Of a DNA stretch of 64,000 bases, positions 1-9,063 are shown in pieces. How positions within the stretch are numbered: the stretch's first letter is position 1; each line of letters begins with the position of its first letter. Made by a program: the position numbers and the translations under genes. Source of the DNA: Sycon ciliatum. Taxonomy: Eukaryota > Porifera > Calcarea > Leucosolenida > Sycettidae. The notes below the pieces were generated by a model. That model was not told the origin of the DNA and did not search any database. It saw nothing but the letters and a program-made list of their open reading frames with translations. The DNA lies in NCBI RefSeq assembly GCF_964019385.1, contig NC_088645.1, forward strand, positions 12,262,369 through 12,326,368, in the 5' to 3' direction.

Positions 1-428
1 ACAATTCGTTTTCGCAAAGCTTCCCTTTCTTTACTTATCTTTGATATTTATGACCCACCCAAGTTGGGTGGTGTGCTGCTTTGCTGCTTCGAATTGTAGT
101 TAGACCGCTTTGTCAAATATCGTACTGGTCTCGTCATCGTCCAGTAACAATCGACATTCTTTGTTCCGTTGGGACTGTAGCTTTTGCTCGTTTTCGTTGC
201 GCTTGCCTTCCCCTCTTTGGTCTTTTCCATAACCTTGAACCTTCCAAGTTGGAAGGCTGTCGGTTAGCGCTACGGAGATGTGTTAAAGTTAGGTGTCAGG
301 ACGTCGAATGTCTCAGTACTCTGTCAGTTTTGTGCCTAGTTATTGCACTTTCTGACTGTATATAGTATCATGTTACAGTGATGGAGAGTTACTCTAAACT
401 CGTATCCATATGTCCTTTTCTATTTTAC

Positions 429-866
429 ATTATCATTCGTTCTCACTTTTTTTTTTTTTTTTTTTTTTTTGTTGCTGATACACACTTGTCACGCTTAGTT
501 CTTACTTGTATACCCTTGTTTTCTGCACACTTTTGTGAGAAATCGCACCTCGATATTCTAGTGCTGTCATTGTATCGTGTCACCCTACCTTGATTGCTAT
601 ATTATTTCCTTTGTTCTCATTTTGTTCTTTAGTACAACGGTGATTCCTGAAGAGTGTTGTACGAACACTTGTTCGAATCATCTTTTTTTTCCATTGCCCT
701 TTTTCTTCTTACATGTATTTTTCCTTACCCTTTAGGTTGTTTCTTGCATCGTCTCCATCGCTTACATTGTTAATAAAGTAGTCCACATGTCGCTTCAGCT
801 CGTCCTACTTATTGCCATATTAACATTATTGTCTCCTCGTCGAATTTTTAAATACTTCAGGTCGAG
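429..866 (+). repeat. Left pseudo-LTR of the Penelope-like element
   Basis: This copy matches 4075-4497 almost base for base, including a 22-24 nt T-run, a hammerhead motif, an AATAAA-like stretch (TTAATAAAG) near 770 and the first codons of the RT ORF. Sequence identity ends abruptly at both edges. Confidence 0.85.
639..682 (+). ncRNA. Hammerhead ribozyme, left pseudo-LTR (one core-adjacent change)
   Basis: Stem I pairs GGTGATTC (639-646) with GAATCATC (675-682). Between them lie the core CTGAAGA (647-653), a two-base-pair stem II (GT/AC), GAA (663-665), a 3-bp stem III with a two-base loop, and C674 as the cleavage base. Compared with the right copy, the first stem III base is C instead of A, which breaks the pair next to the core. 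It is therefore probably weak or inactive. Small type I hammerheads in Penelope pseudo-LTRs are an established phenomenon. Confidence 0.7.
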
Positions 867-3800
867 ATATAGCCAGACTCAGATAGATATTCTGAACCAT
901 GCGCTGAAGTCACGATTTCATTATCGTAGAGTTGCATTTAACGTAGTGTTCCTTAGACGTTGTCTGGACAATGGTGTTTGTCCAGGTGGTGTAGAGAACC
1001 GTGTCCGCAGGACCAAAGCTTACCACACGTTAAACATCGAACGCGTATTCATGAAAGACGAGATTGCCCGGTCCTGCGACACTTTGTCAAAGTCACGTTC
1101 GCGGTTTAGGTATTTGTATGATCGTGCACGCTGCTTTCTCTCCTCTCACGACTTCTTGAGATTCTCTATGCTCCTTTCGGAAAATGACCAGAAACAACGT
1201 ATCCATCTAATCACAAAACATGACAAGACCTACAATTGGCTAAGACAGAAACGATATGGACATGTCACCATCGATCCTGATACCACCATAATTAACATGA
1301 CATCACTAGAGTTGACCACTCTTCAGAAAGAGCTCCTCTGTCGTGGAACCGATTTCGGGATTCCACCAAAATCAAACAAGAAGGAAGTAATCATGACCGA
1401 GTTTGAGCTCTTTTACCGCAAGTTATTACGTTTCAGACCGGTGTCCGAGTCACAACAGTCCATTTGCGCCGCAAAGATCCGGGCAGAGGCCGAGGAACAC
1501 GCTGATGCATTACCGGATAGAAGAACGTTTTCATTGAAACGCGAACATCTCAAAGCCCTGCATGAGCTACGTAATAACAAAGACATTATTGTCACGCGCC
1601 CGGATAAGGGTCGTGCAACTGTTTTAATGAATAAAACTGACTACATCGAGAAGATGTCCGTTATCCTAAATGACACATCAAAGTTCCGTACACTTGGTCC
1701 GGTCAAGACCTGTGATCGAACTGAAAAAGTAGAAAAAGATCTTGTAACTTACCTTAAGAAGCTAAAGAATGAAGAACAAATATCAAAACATGAATTCGAT
1801 CGCATCAAACCGACTGGTACCCTTCGTCCTAGACTCTATGGCCTTCCTAAAATTCATAAACCTACATGCCCTGTTAGACCAACAGTATCCATGACCGCCT
1901 CCCCTCAATACTCTATCTTGAAATGGCTGTGCATCTACCTACAGCCTGTTCAAGATTACTATTGCAAACGCACTGTGAAGGATAGCTTCGACTTTGTTGC
2001 GAGGCTTCGTGATAGTCCGGTCCCTCTCAATGCACACATGTGTTCCTTCGATGTTGTAAGTCTCTTTACGAATGTTCCTATTGATGAGACTGTTGACATC
2101 TGTATGGATGTATTGTACCGTAACGATGATGTTGATACTCCATGGGTATCGGAAGCGGCGTTTCGTCATTTGATGCTGTCAGTTACAACTGGTGTCGAAT
2201 TTTCGTTCAACGATGTGATGTACAAGCAAGTAGATGGTGTGGCGATGGGATCTCCTCTTGGTCCCGTCCTCGCCAATATATTCGTTGGTTATTGTGAGTG
2301 CAAGATTGATGAGTCGCTTTGGCCCGCGTTCTACGTGCGTTTTGTTGACGATTCGTTCACGCATTTTGACAGGGTTGAGAGCAGTGAATTGTTTCTCGAT
2401 GTGCTCAACAACCTACATCCTTCCCTCCGCTTTACTTGTGAGCACGAGCAGTCTAGTAAGTTGTCATTTCTAGACGTGCTTGTAGAGAAGACTGGCTGTG
2501 AAATGTTGACTTCTGTGTATCGTAAGCCTACGTTCACCGGTCAGTACATTGCCTTCGATTCATATTGTTCGTTTCAATACAAGGTCAACTTAGTTCGTAA
2601 CCTCGTGGACCGTGCGAAACGTATTTGTTCGCCCAGTAAGCAGCAGGCCGAGCTCGATTTCCTTCGATCTGTTTTCTTGAAGAATGGCTACCCGGAATTC
2701 TTGTTGCGTAAGTTTCTGTCCATGGAGCAGAAACCGAAATCGGTGCTGATTGGTCCACCTCGCTGTCCCGTCTATCTATGTTTGCCATGGAAGGGGCAGG
2801 AATCGATCAAAGTGTGTCACGCAGTCAAGTCTATCGTCCGTCGTACTTATTATGCAGTACATTTTGTGCCAGTCTTCACAACAATGCGTGCGTTCACGGT
2901 GCGGAAGGACGTCCTACCAACCCTCCACCTCAGTCATGTTATCTACAACTTCGAATGCCGACATTGTGCTAGTCGGTATGTTGGTAGGACTGTTCAGCAC
3001 CTGAACGCACGTATCAAACAACACACTCCACTTCACATCCTTCCACCCAGTGCGCAATCTGAGAGGCCCAAACGCGGGAGGCCTAGGAAAAACCCATCAC
3101 CTAGACGGCAGGATAGTTCCCTGCCGCTGTCTGCCGCTCCCCCTCTGACATCTGTGTTGGACGGGCTGGAGCTTGGCAGCTCTTTGGAGGTGCGTGCGGA
3201 ACCGCCACTGGTGCAGCCCTCGGGTGTGCCTAAGTCTGTGCCTCTGGGTGCTTTGCATGGGGCTGTGCCTCGAGTGGTGACAGCACCTCTGCCTCCCCCT
3301 GACCCTCCTCCTTCGAGGTCTGTGTTGGTGGGGAGCACCCGTGGTGGTCGATTTGTCCCACCGGAACCAGAGCTGGATTCAACAGAAAGACCAACAACCA
3401 TGGCGGCAACAACAACACCAGTTTCACATCCAACAACAACACCAGGTTCACATCCAACAACAACAACAACTAATCCACAAAACAAAGCAGCAAATGACAG
3501 ACCACGGAGATCTACAGCAGATTACAACCGGACCTATGAATTCACGGTAAAAATACAAAGGAAACAATCGGAAAGGACGACGACTGACGTGAAGGCAACG
3601 GCATTCAGGGTTGGCGTGGGTGGTGAAGGTGAGACGCAGGACGATGCAAGTGAGGAGGAGAGTCAAACCGCGGTGGATGACGGAGCAGGTTCTGATTCGG
3701 ACAGTGAGGGAGAAGGTGAGCTGAGTGAGGGTGAGAGGGAGTGTGAGGGTGTGCGCGTGAGTCGAGATTGTGTGCGTCCGTCTCGTAATAACAAGTCTTC

Positions 3801-3993
3801 AGTATACAATCATTTGGTTTCTAGTACTGACTGTTGTCGTACTTATTCTGATTCCTGTTTTTCTGTTTTGTGCCGTGCTCGTCATGGTTATCTTTTGCAG
3901 TTACAAGTTTTGGAAGCTGTTTGTCAGCGCATTCATAAGCCGAATTTGTGTGTCCAGAAAGATAGTGTTATTACCCTAAAATTGTTCAAATAA
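787..3993 (+). CDS. Penelope-like reverse transcriptase with GIY-YIG endonuclease
   Basis: This 1,068-residue protein copies the element's RNA into DNA and nicks the target. Residues of about 260-640 hold the Penelope-type RT: PDKGRATVLMN, LYGLPKIHK near 351, the motif A aspartate in SFDVVSLFTNVP near 420, GVAMGSPLGP, and the catalytic FVDD near 518. From about 717 a GIY-YIG domain begins (VIYNFECRHC, YVGRT, then an Arg/His helix). It is interrupted after about residue 755 by a stretch of roughly 240 residues with an AT-hook (KRGRPRK), Pro-rich, PTTT-repeat and acidic segments. The GIY-YIG C-terminal half resumes near 1000 (SSVYNHL, then VLEAVCQ with the likely catalytic Glu, then KPNLCVQK). 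The ATG at 787 lies inside the pseudo-LTR and opens a hydrophobic leader, so the real start may be elsewhere. No frameshift is visible. Confidence 0.9.
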   Translation: MSLQLVLLIAILTLLSPRRIFKYFRSRYSQTQIDILNHALKSRFHYRRVAFNVVFLRRCLDNGVCPGGVENRVRRTKAYHTLNIERVFMKDEIARSCDTLSKSRSRFRYLYDRARCFLSSHDFLRFSMLLSENDQKQRIHLITKHDKTYNWLRQKRYGHVTIDPDTTIINMTSLELTTLQKELLCRGTDFGIPPKSNKKEVIMTEFELFYRKLLRFRPVSESQQSICAAKIRAEAEEHADALPDRRTFSLKREHLKALHELRNNKDIIVTRPDKGRATVLMNKTDYIEKMSVILNDTSKFRTLGPVKTCDRTEKVEKDLVTYLKKLKNEEQISKHEFDRIKPTGTLRPRLYGLPKIHKPTCPVRPTVSMTASPQYSILKWLCIYLQPVQDYYCKRTVKDSFDFVARLRDSPVPLNAHMCSFDVVSLFTNVPIDETVDICMDVLYRNDDVDTPWVSEAAFRHLMLSVTTGVEFSFNDVMYKQVDGVAMGSPLGPVLANIFVGYCECKIDESLWPAFYVRFVDDSFTHFDRVESSELFLDVLNNLHPSLRFTCEHEQSSKLSFLDVLVEKTGCEMLTSVYRKPTFTGQYIAFDSYCSFQYKVNLVRNLVDRAKRICSPSKQQAELDFLRSVFLKNGYPEFLLRKFLSMEQKPKSVLIGPPRCPVYLCLPWKGQESIKVCHAVKSIVRRTYYAVHFVPVFTTMRAFTVRKDVLPTLHLSHVIYNFECRHCASRYVGRTVQHLNARIKQHTPLHILPPSAQSERPKRGRPRKNPSPRRQDSSLPLSAAPPLTSVLDGLELGSSLEVRAEPPLVQPSGVPKSVPLGALHGAVPRVVTAPLPPPDPPPSRSVLVGSTRGGRFVPPEPELDSTERPTTMAATTTPVSHPTTTPGSHPTTTTTNPQNKAANDRPRRSTADYNRTYEFTVKIQRKQSERTTTDVKATAFRVGVGGEGETQDDASEEESQTAVDDGAGSDSDSEGEGELSEGERECEGVRVSRDCVRPSRNNKSSVYNHLVSSTDCCRTYSDSCFSVLCRARHGYLLQLQVLEAVCQRIHKPNLCVQKDSVITLKLFK

Positions 3994-4074
3994 TGTTCTG
4001 TTGTGTAGTGTGGCAACGTTGTTGCCACTTGTGCCTAAATGTGTTTTGTCACCTTCTTGTTTATTATTGTTATT

Positions 4075-4515
4075 ATTATCATTCGTTCTCACTTTTTTTT
4101 TTTTTTTTTTTTTTGTTGCTGATACACACTTGTCACGCTTAGTTCTTACTTGTATACCCTTGTTTTCTGCACACTTTTGTGAGAAATCGCACCTCGATAT
4201 TCTAGTGCTGTCATTGTATCGTGTCACCCTACCTTGATTGCTATATTATTTCCTTTGTTCTCATTTTGTTCTTTAGTACAACGGTGATTCCTGAAGAGTG
4301 TTGTACGAAAACTTGTTCGAATCATCTTTTTTTTTCCATTGCCCTTTTTCTTCTTACATGTATTTTTCCTTACCCTTTAGGTTGTTTCTTGCATCGTCTC
4401 CATCGCTTACATTGTTAATAAAGTAGTCCACATGTCGCTTCAGCTCGTCCTACTTATTGCCATATTAAAATTATTGTCTCCTCGTCGAATTTTTAAATAA
4501 TAATAATAATAATAA
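4075..4515 (+). repeat. Right pseudo-LTR with (AAT)n tail
   Basis: This is the second copy of the 429-866 repeat, starting 81 bp after the RT stop codon. It ends after a truncated copy of the ORF start, where TTTTTAAATAA runs into about six AAT units. The few differences from the left copy include the base that restores the hammerhead core. Confidence 0.85.
4283..4326 (+). ncRNA. Hammerhead ribozyme, right pseudo-LTR
   Basis: Core CTGAAGA is at 4291-4297, GAA at 4307-4309 and cleavage base C at 4318. Stem I pairs GGTGATTC (4283-4290) with GAATCATC (4319-4326), with one G-T pair. Stem II is GT/AC around a five-base loop; stem III is AAC/GTT around TT. All conserved core positions are present. 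The distance to the equivalent base in the left copy (674) is 3,644 nt, which is the expected length of a self-cleaved unit transcript. Confidence 0.78.
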
Positions 4516-5580
4516 TTTGAAAGCCCTATTTGAATATGCATTGTGCCTCGCCGTCTTTGAAGGTACGGTACGGGATAGGTACGGGACAGGTACGATCGAG
4601 GGTAATACGACACCGTCTACCGCCTTGATGACGGCAAAAAAAAGCATAGGGATGTTATAAATTTTTCAATTCTCCTATTTTTCAGGCATATCCTGGGATT
4701 CGAACCCGCACTATCGCCCTACATGCATTCCCCCATACACTTCGCATTCATATCCATTCTTCCAAGTTGCTTTACGTTATGATCTTGCGTTTGAAAGCCC
4801 TATTTGAATATTGCGGCCAGCTGTATGTGGCCAGCTGTGTTTGATGGTACGGTACGGTACGGGACAGATACGGGATAGCGCCAGGCGTGACACAAACACA
4901 CAAACAAACACACAAACACCAAACGAGAGAGCTTGGAAGCTCAGGGCCCTACGCTATGCTTTTTTTCCTTGATGACCTAGACAAAAAAACGCATAGGGAT
5001 GTTAAAAATTCTTTAAAAAATTCCTTTCCATTCTGTAAAGACATAACCTGGGATTCGAACCCGCACTATCGCGCCCTGCATGCATCCCCCGATACACTTC
5101 GCATACATACTAATTCTTCCAAGTTGCTTCACATTATGGTCTTGCATTTGAAAGCCCTATTTGAATATGCATTGTGGCCAGCCGTCTTTGATGGTACGGT
5201 ACGGTAGGGATAGGTACGGGACAGGTACGATCGAGGGTAATACGACACCGTCTCCTGTACCGTACCATCAAACACAGCTGGCCACATACATGTACAGCTG
5301 CCCGCAATATTCAAATAGGGCTTTCAAACGCAAGATCATAACGTGAAGCAACTTGGAAGAATGGGTATGAATGCGAAGTGTATGGGGGAATGCATGTAGG
5401 GCGATAGTGCGGGTTCGAATCCCAGGATATGCCTGAAAAATAGGATAATTGAAAAATTTATAATATCCCTATGATTTTTTTGCCGTCAGATACGGGATAG
5501 CGCCAGGCGTGACACAAACAAACAAACACACAAATACCAAACGAGAGAGCTTGGAAGCTCAGGGCCCTACGCTATGCTTT
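4516..5580. repeat. Composite inverted/direct repeat block with B-box-like motif
   Basis: A segment at about 4626-4866 reappears inverted at about 5262-5488, and parts of it recur directly at 5040-5240. Shared pieces include a TTTGAAAGCCCTATTTGAAT stretch, GGTACGG microrepeats, a CCAGGCGTGACACAA motif and GGGTTCGAATCCCA (inverted arm near 5410), which matches a tRNA B box. A tRNA-derived SINE is possible, but no convincing A box or cloverleaf was found. No coding potential is seen. Confidence 0.6.
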
Positions 5581-5905
5581 TAATGTAAAAAGGCCAGAGA
5601 TAAAAAGGAAAAGAAGGAGCAAACCAAAAGCGGATGAAGTGAGAGAAAGATAACAATCCGCAAAAAATCTGCAAATACTTTTGCCTAACTCATATTCAAA
5701 CTGATTGAAACGTTTTTGCAATACAATGATGTAGCCAATTAACGGAAAAAAACATTTCCATCAGTTCTAGTAACATGTACGATGAGCTAGGCAAAAAATG
5801 TCCTGATGTCTGTCCTGACGTTTTCTGTGACCAGCGCTGACTCTGCCGATCACGGGCGTTCTGGCCTCGACGGGATCTCTCTTCCGACGTTTCCTGTGAC
5901 CGGCG

Positions 5906-6232
5906 CTAAATCGCCCGTTCACGCTTATTTTGGAGTCGACGAGATGTCTGTCCTGACGTTTCCTGTGACCGGCGCTGACTCTGCCGATTACGGGCGTTCT
6001 GGACTGGACGGTATCTCTCTTCCGACGTTTCCTGTGACCGGCGCTGAATCGCCCGTTCACGCTTATTTTGGAGTCGATTCTGCGTCTGTCCTGACGTTTC
6101 CTGGGACCGGCGCTGACTCTGCCGATCACGGGCGTTCTGGAGTCGACAGGATCTCTCTTCCGACGTTTCCTGTGACCGGCGCTGAATCGCCCGTTCACGC
6201 TTACTTTGGAGACGACGGGATCTCTCTTCCAA
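5906..6232 (-). pseudogene. STPR-type 23-residue repeat relic
   Basis: The minus frame encodes almost five consecutive 23-residue units of the form EERxxRLQxxRxRxxQRRSQETS. This periodicity and Arg-rich pattern match the STPR (score-and-three-amino-acid peptide repeat) DNA-binding domain, which also occurs near helicase-like mobile-element proteins. The DNA repeats with a 69-bp unit (about 138 bp for an alternating pair). There is no ATG: the frame opens after a stop with a TTG, and no flanking domain is visible, so this looks like an orphan fragment rather than a complete gene. A second minus frame over 5767-6198 is also open, but it is a by-product of the repeat. Confidence 0.45.
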
Positions 6233-6362
6233 AGTATCTCTCTTCTAAAGTCTGTTTTTGCTGATTCATCCTATCACCTATTCCGCAACTAGCGTCCATT
6301 CTAATTTTATTTCCTCCTCGTCTCCCTATTAATTTTCTTTCCAAATCTCCCTCTATATCGTT

Positions 6363-6695
6363 TTGGTCTATCGCTGCTTGTCATCAATTACTAGCCCCCT
6401 CCTTCAGTCACTGTTTCTCCTGCGTTCAGTTGGCCCGCACACAAATGCTCGTACTCGTGGCCAGGATACAGCTGCCTTAGTATTACCTACTGTACATATT
6501 GGGTATGGACTGCGCTCAGTTTCTTTTCTGGCGGCAGGTCGGTGGAACACTCTTCCTCCAAACTGTCGTCAGGCACAATCTGCTGGTTCTTTTGCTCACC
6601 TCACAAAGATTCACCTAGGGTTCCCTGTAACAAGGCCATGCCTGTTGGGACTCCCCTAGTCAAATAATAAATACTACTACTACTACTACTACTAT
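6363..6695 (+). pseudogene. 5'-truncated LINE, 3' end of RT ORF
   Basis: The last 98 residues of a non-LTR reverse transcriptase are readable (RCLSSITSPLL, LRSVSFLAAGRWNTLPP, LGFPVTRPCLLGLP) and align with the C-terminus of the ORF ending at 63982. The same AATAAATACTAC-type tail follows, here expanded to (TAC)n. This is a dead-on-arrival copy produced by incomplete reverse transcription. Confidence 0.85.
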
Positions 6696-6699
6696 CAGG

Positions 6700-7026
6700 G
6701 AGTCGTATACATAATACGACGAATATTGTGGCCAGCTGTTTGTGGCCAGCTGTTTGTGGCCAGCTGTTATGTATAATCCTTTAGAACCTTTGTAGTCACG
6801 GATACGAGACAGAAACGGTAGCTCCAGGCGTGACACAAGCACACAAACAAACAAACACCAAATCACAGATATATTTATTATTGGACAGATACGGTAGCTC
6901 CAGGCGTGACACAAACACACACACAAACAAACAAACACCAAATCACAGATACGGGACAGATACGGGACAGATACGGTAGCTCCAGGCGTGACACAAACAC
7001 ACAAACACACAAACACACAAACACCA
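6700..7026. repeat. Short-unit repeat block
   Basis: Repeated GATACGGGACAGATACGG, GCTCCAGGCGTGACACAA and (ACAA/ACAC)n motifs are shared with 4860-5570. Three GTGGCCAGCTGTT units occur near 6730-6770. No gene is seen. Confidence 0.6.
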
Positions 7027-7027
7027 A

Positions 7028-7308
7028 ATTAAAGCTGTGTGGACCCTGGCTACAGTAGCGCCAGACGTTACTGAAGTAACGTCTTCTGCATAGCTACGGG
7101 AATTAAAGCTGTGTGGACCTTGGCTAGCGCCAGACGTTACTGAAGTAACGTCTTCTGCATAGCTACGGGAATTAAAGCTGTGTGGGCCCTGGCTAGCGCC
7201 AGACGTTACTGAAGTAACGTCTTCTGCATAGCTACGGGAATTAAAGCTGTGTGGACCCTGGCTAGCGCCAGACGTTACTGAAGTAACGTCTTCTGCATAG
7301 CTACGGGA
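7028..7308. repeat. 69-bp tandem repeat, four copies
   Basis: ATTAAAGCTGTGTGG starts units at 7028, 7102, 7171 and 7240; the last three starts are 69 bp apart and the first unit carries five extra bases. Each unit contains a small hairpin, GACGTTAC-TGAA-GTAACGTC. The open minus frame over the array is explained by the unit length being a multiple of three. Confidence 0.85.
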
Positions 7309-7443
7309 ATAAAATGTACATGACTGTACAGTACTTGTATGATCCGAAATCTTTGCCAAACTAACAGCATGAACACCAGGAGAACTACTTAGGGTAAGAA
7401 AGCAAACGGAAACGTCAGTAATATTACGTACAAAACAATGTCA

Positions 7444-7503
7444 TTACATTTACATGTACATGTACATGTACATATACATGTACATACAAGTACATGTACG
7501 TGT
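7444..7503. repeat. TACATG microsatellite
   Basis: This is an imperfect run of TACATG/CATGTA units. The same self-complementary motif recurs through the window (53648-53690, 54181-54290, 54705-54740, 55728-55750) and is a characteristic feature of this genome. Confidence 0.8.
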
Positions 7504-7737
7504 ACCGCCTGCTCGCAACACACCTTAGCTCTACACGCTAAAAAGGTATGGACTAGTATTATTCCATAAAGACTTGTGCCTGCCATCTAAGAGTCATGGG
7601 TCAAGGGGCGGACACTGAGGGGAAATTCCCCAACACGAAGTCCTTTCCTGATTTCCTTGTTCTTGCTCTGGGCATGTTATAGGCGACAAGCCTGGGTCAT
7701 CCTAATAAAGATATTATTATTATTATTATTATTATTA

Positions 7738-7987
7738 TGCTAGTTTGTACGTGAAGTGTGTGGGTTACAGTGAGGGCTGCGTCCCACCCGCCTGTGTGGA
7801 TTCACAGGAAGTGTGAGTTACGAAGTCTGAAGAAAACGTTGAACGGTCTCTGCTTGGATGACGACTACACCATAGCTCAGTGGTTAGAGCATCGCTGGCT
7901 ACAAGCGAGGGTCCCTGGTTCGAGTCCTGGTGGTGACAGTCAATTTTTTCTTCAGACTTTTCCCGTTTGTCTCTTTCCCTCAAACCA

Positions 7988-8022
<35 letters not shown>
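7738..8022 (+). mobile_element. tRNA-derived SINE, single copy
   Basis: Positions 7866-7937 fold as a tRNA-like cloverleaf: D arm GCTC/GAGC with A box TAGCTCAGTGG, an anticodon stem TCGCT/AGCGA around a 7-base loop, a T arm with B box GGTTCGAGTCC, and 5 of 7 acceptor pairs. It is embedded in a longer unit that begins GCTAGTTTGTACGTGAAG and ends TTTCCCTCAAACCAGT followed by (TTA)n. The same unit recurs three times at 52.4-53.1 kb. An internal Pol III promoter is inferred from the two boxes. The 5' body and the unusual loop argue against a functional tRNA gene. Confidence 0.8.
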
Positions 8023-8023
<1 letters not shown>

Positions 8024-8024
8024 T

Positions 8025-8598
8025 AATAAGGATGGCGTAACTCCTCTGTAGCCTTGTCATGATTTCTAATTTTCTTTCACCGCCCACGGCCATTAGAAAT
8101 CATGACAAGGCTACAGAGGAGTTACGCCATCCTTATTAAACGATATGGCGATGGTCCGTCGCTTGTAACTCCATGGAGGTTGGTGAAGGCGCCGGTGACT
8201 CTTGTGAAGACTCGTGTGTCAGTGCGGTTCCTCTCTAATTGTCGTCGTCTCGGTGTTGTGCCACCGTTTGTGAGAAATTGTTCCAAAGCTAATTCGCTGT
8301 GCGATATTGTGGGTAGGTTCTGTTTTTGTTTCTGAATATGTGACATTATCTTCAATGTTAGTCTCAATTCTTAGCACTAGTTATGATGTTCCTGGTATAT
8401 TGCCACGTTATTGTTATTACCCTTTTTTCTGTAGTTATATTGTTGTTTTGTTCACAGGAGTCACATATCCCTGAAGATGCCCTCTTGGGCGAAAATTTGG
8501 AAAGGAGTTTGAAGTTTGGTTTTGAGAGATTTGGAGAGACTTTAATTTTTTTTGTAGCCAAGGACATTGTGCGGCCGTGGGCGGTGAAAGAAAATTAT
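8025..8598. mobile_element. Fold-back fragment, possibly Penelope-related
   Basis: Two nested inverted structures are visible. Arms 8025-8070 and 8092-8137 (46 bp) form a hairpin with a 21-base loop. The 25-bp segment 8067-8091 reappears inverted at 8573-8597. The plus frame of 8102-8335 (VSVRFLSNCRRLGVVPP) faintly resembles the N-terminal region of Penelope-type proteins. Near 8470 a CTGAAGA/GGGCGAAA string looks like a decayed hammerhead. SINE tail sequence lies on both sides (to 8022 and 8609-8645), so the fragment seems inserted in a SINE tail. Confidence 0.45.
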
Positions 8599-8663
8599 TA
8601 TTATTATTTTCCCGGTTGTCTCTTTCCCTCAAACCAGTTAATATTATTATTATTATTATTATT

Positions 8664-9020
8664 GTAAAAGAGAAAAGGACATATGGATACGAGTTTAGAG
8701 TAACTCTCCATCACTGTAACATGATACTATATACAGTCAGAAAGTGCAATAACTAGGCACAAAACTGACAGAGTACTGAGACATTCGACGTCCTGACACC
8801 TAACTTTAACACATCTCCGTAGCGCTAACCGACAGCCTTCCAACTTGGAAGGTTCAAGGTTATGGAAAGACCAGTTAGGTGTCAGGACGTCGAATGTCTC
8901 AGTACTCTGTCAGTTTTGTGCCTAGTTATTGCACTTTCTGACTGTATATAGTATCATGTTACAGTGATGGAGAGTTACTCTAAACTCGTATCCATAATTA
9001 TGTCCTTTTCTCTTTTACAT
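8664..9020. mobile_element. Fold-back copy of the Penelope 5' leader
   Basis: Positions 8664-8875 are the reverse complement of the leader seen at about 219-430. Positions 8876-9020 repeat part of the same leader in the forward direction. The two copies form arms of about 140 bp (8664-8805 and 8876-9020) around a 70-base loop. Inverted 5' structures are known for Penelope-like elements. Confidence 0.75.
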
Positions 9021-9063
9021 TTATTTATGGCTCAACATCCGAGTTTCAAATTATTATTTTTGT

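Larger units (their letters stand above)
219..4515 (+). mobile_element. Penelope-like retroelement with pseudo-LTRs
   Basis: The element consists of a 5' leader, a left pseudo-LTR (429-866), one long ORF (787-3993), a right pseudo-LTR (4075-4497) and an (AAT)n tail to about 4515. The direct repeats overlap the start of the ORF: the right copy ends inside what would be the first 23 or so codons. This partial head-to-tail arrangement is the known hallmark of Penelope-like elements. The leader from about 219 is also present in the fold-back copy at 8664-9020, which shows that it belongs to the element. Both pseudo-LTRs carry a hammerhead motif, which is known for this retroelement class. The ORF is open throughout, so the copy looks young. 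The true 5' boundary may lie before 219. Confidence 0.85.

Noticed and set aside
3033-3485. Minus-strand ORF of 150 residues
   Set aside because: It is the antisense of the Pro/Thr-rich insert of the RT and is low complexity.
7028-7308. CRISPR-like regular array
   Set aside because: Units are contiguous with no unique spacers, and the genome is eukaryotic.
6943-7359. Minus-strand ORF with repeated SYAEDVTSVTSG
   Set aside because: Explained by the 69-bp tandem repeat being a multiple of three.
7866-7937. Candidate functional tRNA gene
   Set aside because: Two acceptor pairs fail, the anticodon loop lacks T33, and the sequence lies inside a repeated SINE body with a (TTA)n tail.
8465-8510. 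Possible hammerhead (CTGAAGA, GCCC/GGGC, GAAA) in the fold-back fragment
   Set aside because: Stem III and the cleavage base cannot be formed and stem II has a bulge, so at most it is a decayed relic.
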